DNA of 64,000 bases from NCBI GenBank assembly GCA_029204225.1, contig CM055102.1, positions 5,724,287 to 5,788,286 on the forward strand, in the 5' to 3' direction. The notes below the pieces were generated by a model that worked only from the letters and a program-made list of their open reading frames with translations, was not told the origin of the DNA and did not search any database. This DNA comes from Diphasiastrum complanatum. Taxonomy: Eukaryota; Streptophyta; Lycopodiopsida; Lycopodiales; Lycopodiaceae. Shown here one piece after another: positions 1 to 14,400 of this stretch (position 1 is the stretch's first letter; every line of letters begins with the position of its first letter). Made by a program: the position numbers and the translations under genes.

Positions 1-713
1 GGTTTGGAGACGGAAAAGCATGGATCTTTCTCTACTCAAGGACTTTTTTCTATAAAGCATGGATGGTGGGCGCCCTACAAGCATGGAGATGCTTGCGAAT
101 GGCCAGCCGCGGAGTAATAAAGGAGATGGACTGAATTAAACTTGAGGCTTTTCAAGCCCTAGGAAGCTTCCACCATAGCCATTTCTCAAAGAGGAAGAGA
201 GAAGAAGAGGAAAAGGTCTCGTACATTGAGAAGGGCGAAAACATAGTGCTTTGAAGTTAATACACTTCTTGCAAATAGAAGGTTTCGGTGCCCAAGCCAT
301 TTGATTCCTTTCTCGAAGGTTCAATGGCTATGAGAAAAGGAATGTGCACTCTTGGATCATCCTCACCATTGGATTGGAGTGAAATCCCTATGAAGGTCTT
401 GTAGTGCACTTCAACTTAATTATAACTTTTCAGTTTGAAAACGAACCTGAGGTTCAAGTTCGTTTTGAAGATGAAGTTTTTTCATAGTGAAGAAACAGTT
501 CAAAATATTCAAAAAGGCCTAGTTTCCTTGTTTCAAGGCCCAAAGGCTATCACCTCCAAACAAAGGGCACCCGGACTTTACCCACAAGTACGGTACACAA
601 AAATAGAGTGTTAACTACAAAGAACGTGCTCAGTGAAACTCTTAAGTGAACTCACTAGATTAAGCAAGGCACCATGTACTATGCAGTGTGCCAACTTATA
701 AAACCAACTTGCA
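1..713 (-). mobile_element. Gypsy G0 3' LTR, cut by the window edge
   Basis: On the minus strand a polypurine tract (714-725, GGGGGGAG preceded by CGAA) is followed at once by TGCAAGTTGG, the expected LTR start. A TATA-like TTTTATAAG lies about 12 bases inside. The LTR runs off the left edge, so its length is at least 713 bp. No protein is predicted in it. The LTR call rests on position after integrase and polypurine tract, because the second LTR is not in the window. Confidence 0.55.
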
Positions 714-1150
714 CTCCCCCCTTCGAAAACAAAAAAAGTTCTGGATCACTAGGAAATGAAGAATCACATGGCTCACTGGGAAAAAGAGACGAACGTAGTA
801 GACTAACATGAAAAATATCACAAGCACGTATAGTGACAGGTAACTGTAAACGGTAAGTAACAGGGCTAAGCTTCTTGACAATCACAAAAGGACCATAATA
901 ATGAGCAGACAATTTTTCAGTAAGAGAATAACCCTGCACAAACTTATGAAGTGCAAATGACTGGCGAACATAAACAAACTGGCCCTCAATAAACTCTATA
1001 AAAGACCTATGACGATCAGTCAAGGACTTATAACGATGTTGAGCTCGCGCCAAATGTTGTGCATGTACAATAGAATTACGAGAATTAGTAAGAACAAAAA
1101 ACAAAGTAACAGGAATGTCATCAGGAGAGGGTGGGGGGTGGAATACTTGA
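714..1150 (-). pseudogene. Gypsy G0 integrase C-terminal fragment
   Basis: The minus translation gives the C-terminal part of a Ty3/gypsy integrase. It includes the helical stretch with AQHLARAQHRYKSLTDRHR, the strand-rich module with GQFVYVRQ and GPFVIVKKLSPVTYRLQLP, and the usual end FHVSLLRSSLF. No chromodomain follows. The frame runs into the polypurine tract and LTR, as is common in gypsy elements. The catalytic core is missing: at about 1150 the sequence changes abruptly to a plus-strand copia fragment. This is a 5'-truncated remnant whose integrase tail is otherwise readable. Confidence 0.75.
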
Positions 1151-1156
1151 GAAGAC

Positions 1157-2340
1157 CTTTGCACCCGTTGCTAAAATGCATACTGTTAGATCCATTTTCT
1201 ACCCTTGCTTCTCGCTATAGTTGGAATGTGCAGCCAATGGATGTTAAATCAACGTTTCTTAATGGTTACTTCGAAGAAGAAGAGTACATCACCCAACCTA
1301 AAGGCTTCATTGTCAAGAGCAAGGAAAATCATGCTTGTCGTTTGAAGGCCTTGTATGGGTTAAAGCAAGCTCCATGAGCTTGTTGGTTTCACACATCAAT
1401 GACTACTTTGCCAAGCGTGAGTTGGTGAGAAGCAAATCAGATCCAAATATTTACTTTTGTATAAAGATGGTGAGCTTCTCATTATTACTTTGTAGGCAAA
1501 TGATGTAATCTTACAAGAAGTACCAACTCTATTATAGATAAAGAGAAAAAAATATTGAGTTTGAAATGAAGGACCTAGGCAATTTCATTATTGTCTTAAG
1601 ACACAGATTTGGATGCAACTACATAGTACTTTTCTTACTCAAAACAAGTATGTGTTTAACCTTCTTAAATAGTAAAATATTTTAGATTGCAAATATGCTC
1701 ACACCTGCACTAGCAAATCAGAAATTTGCTCGTTCTTTGGATGAAAAACAAGTCAATACGACTCTTTAGGAGGCTAGTTGGTAGTCTCATTTATGCAATC
1801 ATTACCCGACTTGATATATCATATGCAATGGATATGGTGAGTCAATACATGGTGAGTCCAAGGGAGTCACATTTGAGGGGCAGCAAAGAGGATTTTAAGT
1901 TACCTAAAAAGTACTTACAATTTTGGATTGGAATATAAAAGCAAGATAAGATCCTTCTTAAGAGATTTTGTGATGCTGATTGGCCAGTGATGCGATTATT
2001 AAGCGTCCGATTCAGGATGTCTTCTTTTTGTGGTTCAGGTGCAATCACTTGGGCAATTGCTATATTATCTACAGGGCAGCAATGAATGTTGTATTTGAAA
2101 GCAAAAGGCTTCTAGAGGAATGTGACAAGACAAAAGAGAATGGAACTCAAATTCTTTTTGTCGCAACTAGAGCTGCATTGAAATCGCCAAAAATTCCAGT
2201 TTTTCATGCGAGGACCAAGCACATTGAAGTCCATTACCATTTTGTACAAGAGAAAGTTCAAGCTTGAGAGGTGGAGCTTGTCTACTGTCCCACTCATGAT
2301 TGATATCCTTACAGAAGGACTTGGGAAAGGAAAGTTGGAG
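1157..2340 (+). pseudogene. Copia E0 reverse transcriptase / RNase H fragment
   Basis: Starts in FAPVAKMHTVRSIF and continues with NVQPMDVKSTFLNGYFEEE and KALYGLKQAP, the copia RT fingers-palm signature. Downstream, in shifting frames, come LIYAIITRLDISYAMDMVSQYM, GSGAITWA and ARTKHIEVHYHFV, the end of RT and the RNase H tail. Several stops and frameshifts break the reading, and the YVDD catalytic motif cannot be read. There is no gag, integrase or LTR. It is an old, both-ends-truncated Ty1/copia piece abutting gypsy G0 at about 1150. Confidence 0.8.
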
Positions 2341-4384
2341 TCATTCAGATCTCAAATGAGCATCAGAGACAATACACTCGTCATTAAGGAGTTCATGAAT
2401 AATGACTTTGCCACCTTGCCTCCACATAGACTAATTTGGCCACCTACCAGCTTTCCTGCCAGCTGGCGGCCAGGCCACACCCCTCCCCCTCTTCGCTGGT
2501 TTTTTCTTTATTCTCCCTGCGGACAGAGTTATCCATGCCATTCCATGCACTAAGCATGCAGTGACTTGTGCATGTTTGTAAGAGTTCCACCGGGCCATGC
2601 ACTGAGCAATCCCCATGCAACCACCTATCCCCACTCATCCGGCTCAGTCCTATGTTGTCGGAACGGTATCACTATGATTGATCTTTTATGTCAACATCGA
2701 TACTATGATTTTTTTATTAAAAGTGCGCAGTTTTCTTCTGATCTGAAGTTGCTAGTATAGCAGGTGATAGCATGCCCAATCAGGCACCCAACCTGTTCCG
2801 ATGTATGAACAGAATCTGCAGAAGTTTACCTCAGATCCAAGCCCCAATGAACCTGGGAAAGCTGGCAAGATAGTGGCACTAAAAAGTACACCAACCCTAG
2901 CCAGCCATCCACACTGATTCACCCCTCAGAATCACAGTAGCTAATTAAACTTTGCATGCTAATGAAGTCTCAAAACTAGTCTAGTATAGGAGCTACGTCA
3001 CCATCAAAATTAAAGCTTTTGAACAATTTGTTGCATGCCACTACAGTATGATCATAGGTCCCTATCACTGGTAAGAACAGCATAGTATTAAGTAAACAAT
3101 TGCATCCTACTCTCACTCACCTAGACACCATCATTAGTGGAACTTGCATTCCATTTATAAGTTTCCAATAACAACACTCACTCACTCAACATTGATATTT
3201 AATTGTCATACAACTCACATACAAACTAACGCTTTTCGATTACTACTTTGCAGTACTACTTTATGCACTACCTATGTGTACATTAGTTTGATTCCAAAAA
3301 TATGCCATATCATATGCACACAACAGCCGGCAATCATATGCACATGTCTCCACTAACAAAAAGAGTCGTACATATATAAGAACCCACTCGGAAAGATTAT
3401 ACTTATAAAATTTTGCTACAACTTAGATATACTTCCCCAACATATTGTTTGTAAAGGATTTCACGTCAATCGTCCACACATCATCTTCACAAACAGCCCC
3501 TGGATCTATCCCATGGATAACTTGATACAAAAAACCCCAATACACGAACACTATTGGATTGGACATCAAACGGTCTTCCCATCCATAGGGAATTCTGTAG
3601 TCACCCTCAAGTATTAGGAAACTATACTGACATCCAATGTACCCTAGAACAGTAGCTATAATATCCCATACCAGCATAGCCCGTGTCCGATCCAAGAAAT
3701 GCTTCATCCTACTACTAGATCGATCATAAGGACTCTGAACACCCCAAGCATAGAATGATTAATCATCAATAGCTCTATATGCACACGCCCTCCATTATAG
3801 ATAGCCACGGTCCAGGCTTTATCCACCATGGTGCATCTATGGTACAATCCTGCTCCTAATGTCCATGAAATTATTATTTACTACCGGTCAACTATAACTC
3901 CAACCACATTTGCATGTGCAATCACTAGAGTTACCTCTAGTTAGACCATGTACTCGACTAACCTCACCCTAAGGTTAGGGGCTGAGTAATTAGGGACATA
4001 GCAGCTACAAAGGCATAAAAGCAGCCTAGTTTGGCGGCACCAAAATTGGTCCCAATTTAATCATTCATCCAAGTGGCACCGAGTCTCGAGGGGAACCATG
4101 AAGCTCCAAAACATCAACTAGATCGAGGAAGAAGAATTGAGTTTTACAGCATGTCCAACTTGTAATTGCTCTAGGTAATCATAAATCTTATCGCCCAAGC
4201 AATCTTGTTAGAAGATTACCTATGACTAAATAATGGCCCAATATATAATATCTAGAGGCCCTTAGTGGATCCTTCTAGACATTAGGAGAGCCAAATTTCG
4301 ACATATTACCATTTATATGAATGATGAACTTACGTACATCCAGGTTGACGGAAGGCTAAAGCCTTCCAGGAGGCATGACACCAT
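2341..4384. other. No recognised gene; AT-rich intronic or intergenic sequence
   Basis: I see no domain that I recognise on either strand. An open minus frame of 94 codons (3707-3423) starts MKHFLDRTRAMLVWD and is rich in aromatic residues, but matches nothing I know. If the host gene continues to the left, this stretch is intron. Confidence 0.5.
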
Positions 4385-4795
4385 CTCCGGATTGGAGCAT
4401 GGAACTGTGATGGTATACACTTATCCTCCACAGTAGGTGAACTGATTGATTTCACTACTGGATGGGATTTGCTGCTTTTCATGGAGACTCATGAGAGGAC
4501 TACCCACGTTCGCAAGGTATAGGTGAGATTCAGTATACAAGCTTGAGACTAGATCAGCGAGTGGTCGCTTGTTTATACAGGGAATCTCTTCACTAGATCA
4601 TGGAGTCCATCAAACATGACGAGCATGCACGCTATATTTGGATCCGCATTGTTGGACAGGGACCTCTTTGTTGTTGCATGTTACTTTCCCCCAGAGTCGT
4701 CTTCTTTTGTTGAGGGCATTGGCTCACCTTACCTTGATCTCTCTTGGGTCCCATAAAGACATGCCTTTTATGGTAATTGGCCCAATATCGAAGGT
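4385..4795 (+). pseudogene. LINE L4 endonuclease fragment
   Basis: The plus translation begins AWNCDGIHLSSTVGELIDF, runs to LLFMETHERTTHVRK (the catalytic Glu of the ETHE motif), and after frame changes reaches RYIWIRIVGQGPLFVV, ACYFPPESSSF and YLDL. These are the first half of an APE-type endonuclease. The same opening (WNCNGIHxSSS) is seen in LINEs L1 and L3 of this window, so L4 belongs to that family. The piece ends before the DFNART motif, without reverse transcriptase. It lies downstream of the last recognised host exon, in host-antisense orientation. Confidence 0.75.
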
Positions 4796-5320
4796 ATGCT
4801 AATTAGGGCAATTAGTAATTAGGGTTAGGGGAGCATGATTCCATAAAAATGTTAAGATTCAAACTCCAGAGTACTACTTTTACCCACCAAGAGCAGGTTG
4901 TACAAGTTACCTAATCTTCACTCGTGAGACAATGTTAACTGCGAATAAGATGTGAAGCATGGGCTCCATACATAGCAAATATTCTTCCTACCTACTCAAA
5001 AACCAGTAGCAAGGTACCTGCTATTAGAGATTAGAATGTTTGGAGGAATCTAAAATGCAATCGTGTCCAAGGGTGGTATTGTCGTCCTGGTTTTGTAATA
5101 TCAAATAAAGGTTTACAATGAGACCAAAACCAGTTAGAGAACCACATATATAACAGATTATCCCCAAATAAAGCTCAAAATATCTTTTGATACCAAGCAT
5201 GTGCTGAGATAACATGGATCAAACAAGAACCTCCCATTGCCTGCACTCAAAAGGTATAAGCTCCTAGGCTAGCAACTTGTGCTTAAAAAGCAGAGGTCAA
5301 TTAAAGAGATGAATACTAAC
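4796..5320. other. No recognised gene; probable host intron
   Basis: Begins right after a splice donor (GTTAGT, read on the minus strand from 5320). The next expected exon of the NOM1-like gene would start in phase 1 and encode a Cys-Gly-Met-like segment; I could not find it here or further left. Confidence 0.45.
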
Positions 5321-5403
5321 TCTGTAGAAGTTGCAGAATTGTGGCCACATCTAGCTCCTCAAAGCGGCGAGAAAGTTGTCCCAGTAGATCAAAAATCATA
5401 TCG
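5321..5403 (-). CDS. NOM1: NOM1-like exon 7 (DLLxxLSRRFEELDVATIL)
   Basis: Eighty-three nt, acceptor GTGACAG and donor GTTAGT. It codes DMIFDLLGQLSRRFEELDV then ATILQLLQ and one base of the next codon. LDVATIL matches the family's (L/V)DV.TIL(T)(L/V)LQ segment that precedes a Cys-Gly motif. The following exon was not found. Confidence 0.88.
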
Positions 5404-8400
5404 CTGTCACATTTAAACCCCACAAACTGGAAGCATTATGTAATGCACAAGCGTATCAACTATAGAAAACTGCAATATCCAATGGCTATTCAGGATCAAA
5501 ATTTCCTATTCAAGGAAATTCATCACAAACCTTGCAAGGAGGCTGAAGGTGTAGAGAAATGATATTAATAATGTAAGATTTCTAACAGCCAGGCCATCTT
5601 TTTTTCCATATTCTTCCTGCAAAGAAAACAAATATCCATATAGCGATAAACAAAGCAAAGAACTCTTGGATTGCTTCAAAACACACACAAGTTTGGGGGA
5701 CACTAAATCAACTGACTTCCTGAAATTAACAGCAACTTTTCTTGAACTTGCAAAAAGTAAAGATGGAGCTTAAAATCACTTTGTATCATAACATGAGAAT
5801 ATGATGAATTGACAAAAGCAAATAACTTGCACAATGCAAGCTCACGATCAAATAAAATAGGCAAAAACCTAGTACCAGTCCACAAAAGATATAAATAGAT
5901 GGTTGGTTCACAAATAGTAAGACAAATTTGCAACTAGTGAAAATCAAACTAATGTTGGTTTTGGTGAACTTTCCATCCTTTTTCTCAAAGGATCCTTTCA
6001 AAGAATTAAATGATTTAGAATGGTGAGAAATCTGAACCATAAAAGCCCTCTTTAGTGTGGATTGGCTTGACATACTTTGATGCAGCAAAAGACTCCTATC
6101 ACTATCCAAACTTGGACCAGCTACATGCATAGCCTAAACATTATTAGGTCCCAACACGTTCCATTTTGGACTTCATAGAGCCCCTGGTTGGAGATATCCT
6201 ATAGAAGTTAAATCATCTTGTACTGGAATTGCACAAAAAGGACTTTCAAAAGCTGTGGATTCAATCCCCATAGAGCTTCAAAGTTTGGTGATGCAAGAGA
6301 ACAACCAGTATATTCCAGATGCTGTTTAAACCATCGTGAACAGGTTGCTGGCACCGATTAGCTTTTGTATTCTTTGTAAACTATCACTTCTGTCACTGCA
6401 AATTAAATATCAACCAAAAAACTCACCCTTTGACCAGTTTGTTTTTTCTCTTGTATTGATGGTGAGAACTCAGAATGAAAGTACATGCATTTGTTTTTCA
6501 TCTTTCGCAATCATTAGAGAAGCTTCATATGCAAAAGGGATTTGTAAGAAATGCCATGTAAGAGATGTAAGGACATTGGAATATCAAAACATAAAGTTAA
6601 ACTACAAGAAAATTTATGAGATATCTGACCTGTAAAACTCTAATTTCATGAAGCTTTCTTCAGATAGAGAACACCAATTGCTAAGGAATATAATTTTAAA
6701 TATTACTAAAAAGATGCCACAAGTTGATTTGCCAACTTATGAAGTACTATTAGGTTGTGTCTTGCTGCCAACCCCTAGACATGGTAACAACAGATTACAA
6801 TCCAAAGCCCTCTGAACCAAGTCAAATGGAATTTTTAGGAAACCTTTTCTTGTAACATTTCATTTTCCCAAAGTTATTCAAAGAAAAAAAAATCTAAGGA
6901 GTGCCTCTGATTTACTAAAACACTCCATTGATAATCACATCTTTACAGTCCTAGAATTTCCGGGGGTTTTTCATTCAGTTTGGAGTAGAACGAACGAGTC
7001 CAGTTGTCAACGAAAACTTTTTAATTGATTCAAATAGACTTGTGACTCTGCAACCACAGATGAAAAAGCGAATCCTTATGGCCATCCATGTTCAATCATG
7101 ATGGTCTTGACTAAGCAAAACTTCCATCAATAAAATAATTGTTGAATGAAGCTTTTGAGATAAAATCATTCTCTCAAAGTTCTCAAAGGGACAAGGCTGA
7201 CATAACAGCAAAGTAAAATTATCACGAAACCAGATCTTCATTTCGCTCGTACACCATTGCATGTATCATTTCCAACTGAAGAACAATATATCAAACCTAC
7301 GTACGGGTACAAAACTTATCTTAAAAGTCGACAGCGGGAAAGAAGAGTGACGATAGGACAGGTACTAGCTTGCTAGAAACCTGCACCCTTAAAACTGTTC
7401 TAACAGCATGCACCACTTCAGCAGAGAATAAAATTCAAAGGAACGGTCATAAAGGTCACAATTGCAAGCCAAACTACATTGAAGTGATCTCTTAACAAAG
7501 CAAACCACCAGTCCAACCCCTTTAGATCCAGATTAACAAAAAAAGATATTCGAAGGAAGTTTCTCTAAGAGCTGACTTTTTGAGCCACGACCTTCGATTG
7601 ACCACAAAACCATTTGGTTGAGCAAAACTCCAATCAAAGTTAAGGTCGGCCATTCAAAACATACATAAGCAAACTAGCTTACCTTCACTGCTACTTATAA
7701 TCCCCATGCAAGTTCTTTCAAAGAATGCGTCATAGCTCAAAGAAATTGTTGGAAGCTAAAGGAACATATGATTTTGACATTGATAAAGGTGCATAGTGAG
7801 TGATAGAACCACAATATACACGTTGCTGTACAAATGTATGAAAGCTCATGTGGACATATGTTTGTGTGACCTGCACCTACTCTAGGGGGCTGAGATGTCA
7901 GTAGGGATGTCGTAGCATTTGGTTCATGCTATTGATAAACTTGATGGTCTAAGACTTTGTGGTTGAAACTCCATTGGGTTGAAGACTGCCAGTCCCCTGT
8001 GTTATGGCAGATATTATCCTAGACATAATATCGATTTATAGAAAAATACACGCAACTTCTAGTAGACAGATATGCCATGTACAAGAGAAAACATAGGCTC
8101 TGAGTAGTGAAGCTACAAAATGAAAATCATTTTTCAGCTATACATTGCCAATGAAGGCATTAACCATAGGAACCGTAAGGTGATGAGGAACCTGGGAACG
8201 TGTTCCTGCATTCCCAAACACAAGAACAATGTTTTCATTTATTTTGCATTCAGCCTTCAAAATTGAGTAAGTTCATGTACATTGTATATATACCTTGAAC
8301 TTGAATGTCTGAACTATGAAATTGTTCAAAAAACTAAAACCATTACACCTTTTCTCATTTTAAATTTTAGAATTGTCACATGGTGTTCCCACATCCCACT

Positions 8401-11400
8401 TTCTCGAAAACATTCCCGCTCCTTGGCAGCTACGTTACCAATTTAGTTGATTGCCTTGATCACAATATTTCAAGACAGTACAGAGAGAACTTAATAGTCA
8501 TTCACGAGATAATGCTATCCTAAACTATTTCTGACCTAAATTACCAACCACAAGCTATCCCTAGAGAGAATAAACAGTCATCCACCTAGCCACGAGGCAT
8601 CCATGCATATTCATACTGGTTGAAGGATCCACACATTAGGGCTAAATCAGCACCCAAATGGTAAGAGCTGATAATGCCAACAGACACTGTGTGTTTAAAT
8701 GCCTGATATTGAGATCATGTGCTCGGAGCATAAGTTATGATGTCAAGAAATCAAGCCAAAGCCTAGAGCCCAAAGTATTGCACATAAATGGCCCATGATT
8801 CCCTCCTCAAAAAGACATTGTCCTCACTGTCAGCCCCAAGAAAACGTTGATGCAGGAAATTAGACACTGATGCAAAATTGCACATACTGCAGACGATGTG
8901 CAAGAAATACATGTCAAAGCAAGATCACAATACCACTAACTGCATATATCCTAGAAGCTGCAAAAACATGAAATATATCTGTATTTCTAGATTACACAGC
9001 AACCCAGAACCAATAAAGCCAAAAGAAAATAGCAATGTGGAGAATTCTGCTATATGTGTATCATCCCTGAGTCACATAGAAGAACTATAAGTCAACATAC
9101 GTGCAGCTAAGCTGATAACCCATCCATGAGGCATGAATATAGTCATTTGAAAAGACCAGGAGGGCCATATAATATCAGAGCAAACTGTGACAATTGTGGC
9201 ATAGCTTCTAATTTTGATGGCCAAAAAATGTACACACAAGGTTTTTCCTAAATGAACTAAAGCAGACTTCAAATTTGAACTTGGATTTGTCCAGCTTGCT
9301 TCCAATCATGAGTTTAGCATCAAAATATCACATCGGACATGTATTGTGTCGGAAGAAGTAATAACTTGCCCAGTAAGAGCTCTGTACTGAAATCTTGAAG
9401 TTGTGTGGCCAATGTTCAGAAACGCAATCAACCTAAAGGAGAAGACAAAACTTGCACAGAAAGATGCTTAAAGAAGAATTCCCATGACACTGCCTTCCAA
9501 GCACATGCAATGATAAAACTGTAAGCTTGTCAGACTTAACTATCCCACAGCAAATCAAGAATGGAAGTCATACTGCCTTCGCACTTAGTAAGAATCTACT
9601 ATTCTGGCTGGAAGAATGAGGTCTGATCTGATTAGAGCTGGTGCCCTCTCTGCTGAAGGTGACGATTGATCTGATTAGAGCCAGTGCCCCCTCATCCTGG
9701 CTAAAAGAGATGAAAGACGATCAGTTTGAGGGGTGATGCTCTCTCTTCTGATCTGATTATTGTTATTCACCCTTCTGAGATGAAAAAGATGAAAATTGAT
9801 CCAACTAGTACTAGCATCCTCTTTCCTAAGCTTAACTAAATGAAATTTCATCCAAAAATTCTAGCACTCTCAAGAAAATACAGATTCCATGTCAATCTTG
9901 GTGCCAATCTACCCTGGAAGCAAATTTAAGTCTTTACTCAAAGATTCCTACATTCCTAGAAAGTGCTCCTATACCAAGTTATGAACATGTTCACAAAAAA
10001 GTCATGCAAAACAGAAAAATAATACTGATTTTGAAGTGAATATGATTCTTTTACTAAGACAATGAATAGGATCGACATTGCAAAACCTTGCAAGCTTTCC
10101 TGAAAAGGAAAATTGTTAGATTGGAGCATATTAACATATCCAGATTCACAAATTTAAGCTGAAAATTTGGTGATGTTGTAAGGTAAAGCTTACCGTAACT
10201 TGCAATCTCTACCGTCAAGACCTAAACTTTAATAACTCATTCATATGTGTAATTATAGTCCCATCTCCCATTATGGTTGTGCAAACTACCAAGTCTCCTT
10301 TTTAGAAATCAATTCGGTCCTCAACCGTATGCCTGAATGGCTCAAATATTAACACGGTTTTACAGGGTCAAATCTACTTAAAAAGGTAACCAAACCAACA
10401 AACCCTAATCAAATATCCTCAAGAACCCACAAATCCCAGATTGTCAGGGATTATATGATTCTGAATCCTATTAATGTCATTTGTTTACTGCAATCATTTC
10501 AAATGTTAGCCCTCAGATTTTTCTCGATGAAATCCTGAATCAAAGTTCTTTAACTTTATAGAAAAATTTTCTCAAAAGAATAAGGATTTTAGTATCTAAA
10601 CAATGAACTTTTAAAGTATCCTACCTATAACAACATTAGCATATTGCCTTTTTAAAGCTGGTCACGCACATCCAAGACATGGCAAATAGCAAAGCAGAAC
10701 ATAATCAGAAAAATTTGAGGGTTGCTTACCTCTAATGAGGAAGCAAGCGCTGCTACAAAATTCGCTCCAAAGTCCATTCCTACCAAAGAAGTTATGCCTG
10801 CAACAAATGCAGCAAAAACTGCTGCATACCTTAACAAAAAAAAAAAAAAAAAAGAAAAAAGCAAATCCAAAGTTAGCAATCGTAAATCTTCATAACAAAA
10901 AACAAAAATCTATATAATTACCTCAAGTTAGAGAAAATTTTGGCATTTAACCAATCTTTCCAAGGGTTGGACATGATCTAACCTTAGATTTAATTCATTC
11001 ACTTCTATTTGATAACAGAAAAGCTCCATGTGATAGATGCCAGGGAACAAGAACTGGGAAAAAGTGAACCCCTGGAAACATAAACATTCTATGCGGAGGG
11101 GGAAGCTGGCTTACAAGGGAATGCTATATTAGTCATTTTCTAAAAGATTATCTAGTTATTAATTGGGCCAAAACAAAACATAAATTGGATAAAAAAAAGG
11201 GACAAAAATTGGTCCCAGAACTCAAGCTACAAGGGGGATGGCTATGAATGGCTTAAGAACACCTAGGAACACATTCCCCTTGCTATAAGAATGTTCCCCA
11301 TGTTCCTATGATGGGGAATAGGTGCGAACAGAATTTTTCCGTTTCGAGGGGTGGTAACAGTTTCTTAATAACTATGCCAAGTGACCAAAGATTAAATCTG

Positions 11401-14400
11401 TAGAATTCTCTCTTCAAACACATTTTTTTGTAAAACAAACTAAGGCTTCTCATTAACCCATTAGATACATGCATATACAAATGCATCAAACTAGTCACTT
11501 GAATCCTAAACCATGAATTCTATTTCCAATAACTCATTGCGATGTATATATTCCAAATGAAGGGCTCATGTATTAGAATACAATTGCATTAGATAAAAGC
11601 AATGAGCTCTAAGCCTCGAACAATGCAGTTAGTCCATGAACTCTGTGTAAGCATTTGTAGGCATTCCAAAAAATAAAGCTAGATATTGTTGAAATGGAGC
11701 CTTAAAATTTTAGGGCTTACAAATGGGTGAGATACCATCAAAAGAATGTCCCTAACAAACACACTTGAGTCCCATTTAGTTAAAGACATATAATAATGGC
11801 AATAATTTGTATTCTATGTACTTGGGGTCTTAGTAATTCATTAAGACCCCAAGTACAAGTTGATTACATAAGGTCAATAGATTTCCTCAATTTAATTTGC
11901 TAAAGCCATTTGGTTACTAACAAGCATATAAGCCTTTCTAGTGGAGTGCAACCAACGTGAAGATATGTATTATGTACCATGGCTATTTCTGACTTAACCT
12001 TTAGAACCTTCTCAAGTAGAAATTTCTGGAAATCCTAACTGGGAACTAGTTGCTACAAATTAACAAGAGTGGGTAGTTGATTCCTTAGAGACTTGAGACT
12101 TCTTGGTAGGAGCTCCGTGCTTCATAGGACCTTTTTTTCTCATATTGGGATGTTAATCAAAGATTGATCTACAATTTGGACTTTTCCAACCATTGATGTG
12201 ATTTTATGGATGCTCATGTGGAATTGTTCCTAACTTGGTATTAAGGCATGTGTAGTCTTTATGGAATTTTTAATAGTCGTGGTTTTACACGCATGTTCCA
12301 TCAGGTTATCTTTATGTTAGAATGCAATCATGTAATTTGTATAGTGTTTGATCATTTCTCTTCTAACTATTTCTTTAGTATATGCATTTTGAAAAATTAT
12401 CTGTATGTTGCTACACCAACATCTTTATTTTTGTTTCCTCTGTTTTGACTACATGCAACATGATACATCAGCACTTTCAATTTGTGGCTTTAGCATTCCC
12501 TTTACACGACAGAAGACATGGGAGAGTCTTTTTGAAGAGGAAGATCTATACTATAGGCCAAATTTCATAGACAGGGACATCTAGACAACCCACGGGTCCT
12601 GACTGCCTTCATATAAAGCATAGTTTCCCTAGTTGTAGGGCTGGTCTGCTGCTGCTATTTTCTAAATCTTAAATCAGGTTCAGCATAAACTTGAAAGTTT
12701 CACGTACTTTAAACTGGGAACAACAAGCACTAGAAATTAAATTACTGTTAAACACACATTGTACATTCACAAACAATGGATCGAGTAGGCTCAACATCCA
12801 AGTAATATGTTGATTGGCAGCACATTTATGAGCAGAAAATTCTTGTGCAAAATTCAAATATTTATCTATTTGTGAAATACACTATACCCAATTTCACAAA
12901 TTTATATAGAGAAGTCAGTGATGTCATAAGTTAAAGCTTAGAAACAATATACAAGCAACTCAAAAAGTCAAAGAATCTAAGTCAAACAATAATATAAAAT
13001 TCAATAAACAAAAAGTCTTAGCCAAATAGCATTGCTTATGTCTCATCAGTACCCAAGCATAAGTTAATAACTGGGTTTCGAAAGAATCCGGATTCTCTTG
13101 GGTAGACCCAATGTTGACTAAGAAGCAAAAGACAACCAATAAGAAGAAAGAAAAAATAATAATAATTCAAATTAAATTAAATTCAAAATTCAAATTTATA
13201 AATCTAATTAAAAATAAAATAAAATAATAAGAACAAGGATCACAATATGTGTACGAGAAAACAAAGACAAAATACTAGAAACAAAGTGGGCTCCTTAGCT
13301 CCGCACTTTTCTGGACTCTATTATTAATCACCTTAAACTTACCATAAGCTGAAATACCAACGATAAAACCAAAAGAGTCTAAAACAGTTTGAACCTTTCT
13401 CATGATTTTCTTAAACGAAATCCTTTTGGACTAACAAAATGATTAGATTGCTTGACTGGTCTACAAAAGCATCTCTACTAGTACAAAGACAAGAAAACCT
13501 CTAGAATTGAGAATCGATCACTCGTATTTAACAGAATCTGAAATATTTGAAGAAATATGAGGCATGCAAATTATGTTCAGGTTACTATATTCTGGCTGCA
13601 GCCTTTTATCAAAAATATCAACCACTAAACCTGACCTAGCCTAGCTTATAGACAGGTCCAAAAAATTGCAGTTATCATCACTAGTTGTACAATTAAGTTC
13701 ACATGAGTCTTTAAGATAGATCCCTATCGTTAGGGTCTTTATATAGAAAACTACCAGTTCTAGATTCATTCCCACCACCTTCCGGACCACTTCGTCGAAG
13801 AAAGAAGAAAAGGTGTTGAAAATGTTTGGCGTTTTCTTCTATTGAGCTTTAATAAAGAGAAGAATTCTCTTATCCAGTTCCCGCCAGGGAAGGCATTGCT
13901 AACGAAATATACATTATATAATTATATGAGGGTCAAAGATCTTTGTTAGCTTTAGAGCAATGGGAAGAAACCCATGGTTTACCTAGCGGCCAGCCGAAGA
14001 TATCCGTTTGGTTTAGGAAAGAGATATATTGCAGCAATACACCCCACCGCCACAAATTTCTGAACCCATAAGAGCTGTTCAATTATGAGGCATTCGCTAG
14101 AAAAAAAAATAATGAACCTTCCATGTGATTGACAACATGTTTTGACAATTGTTGGAGCTCAATAGATTGGAAAAGGCCTCCTTAAGAAAGTTAGGAAGAT
14201 CAGGAACAAATAAGTCATCAATATATCTTCTAACATGAGTTAATTTATGCAATAAGATGGGAAAAGTACCACAAGAAACTAATCTCTGTATAAATTCAAA
14301 TTCATAAGAAAAGATAAAAGTTAGCTAGATGAACAGCACAATTAGTACCATGGGAATACCTATTGTTTGTTGAAAAAGTAAATCACCTAGAGAAATATGC

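Noticed and set aside
10652-10879. 75-codon ORF as a whole gene
   Set aside because: Only its middle part (10829-10730) is coding, as a NOM1-like exon; the ends are intron including a T-run.
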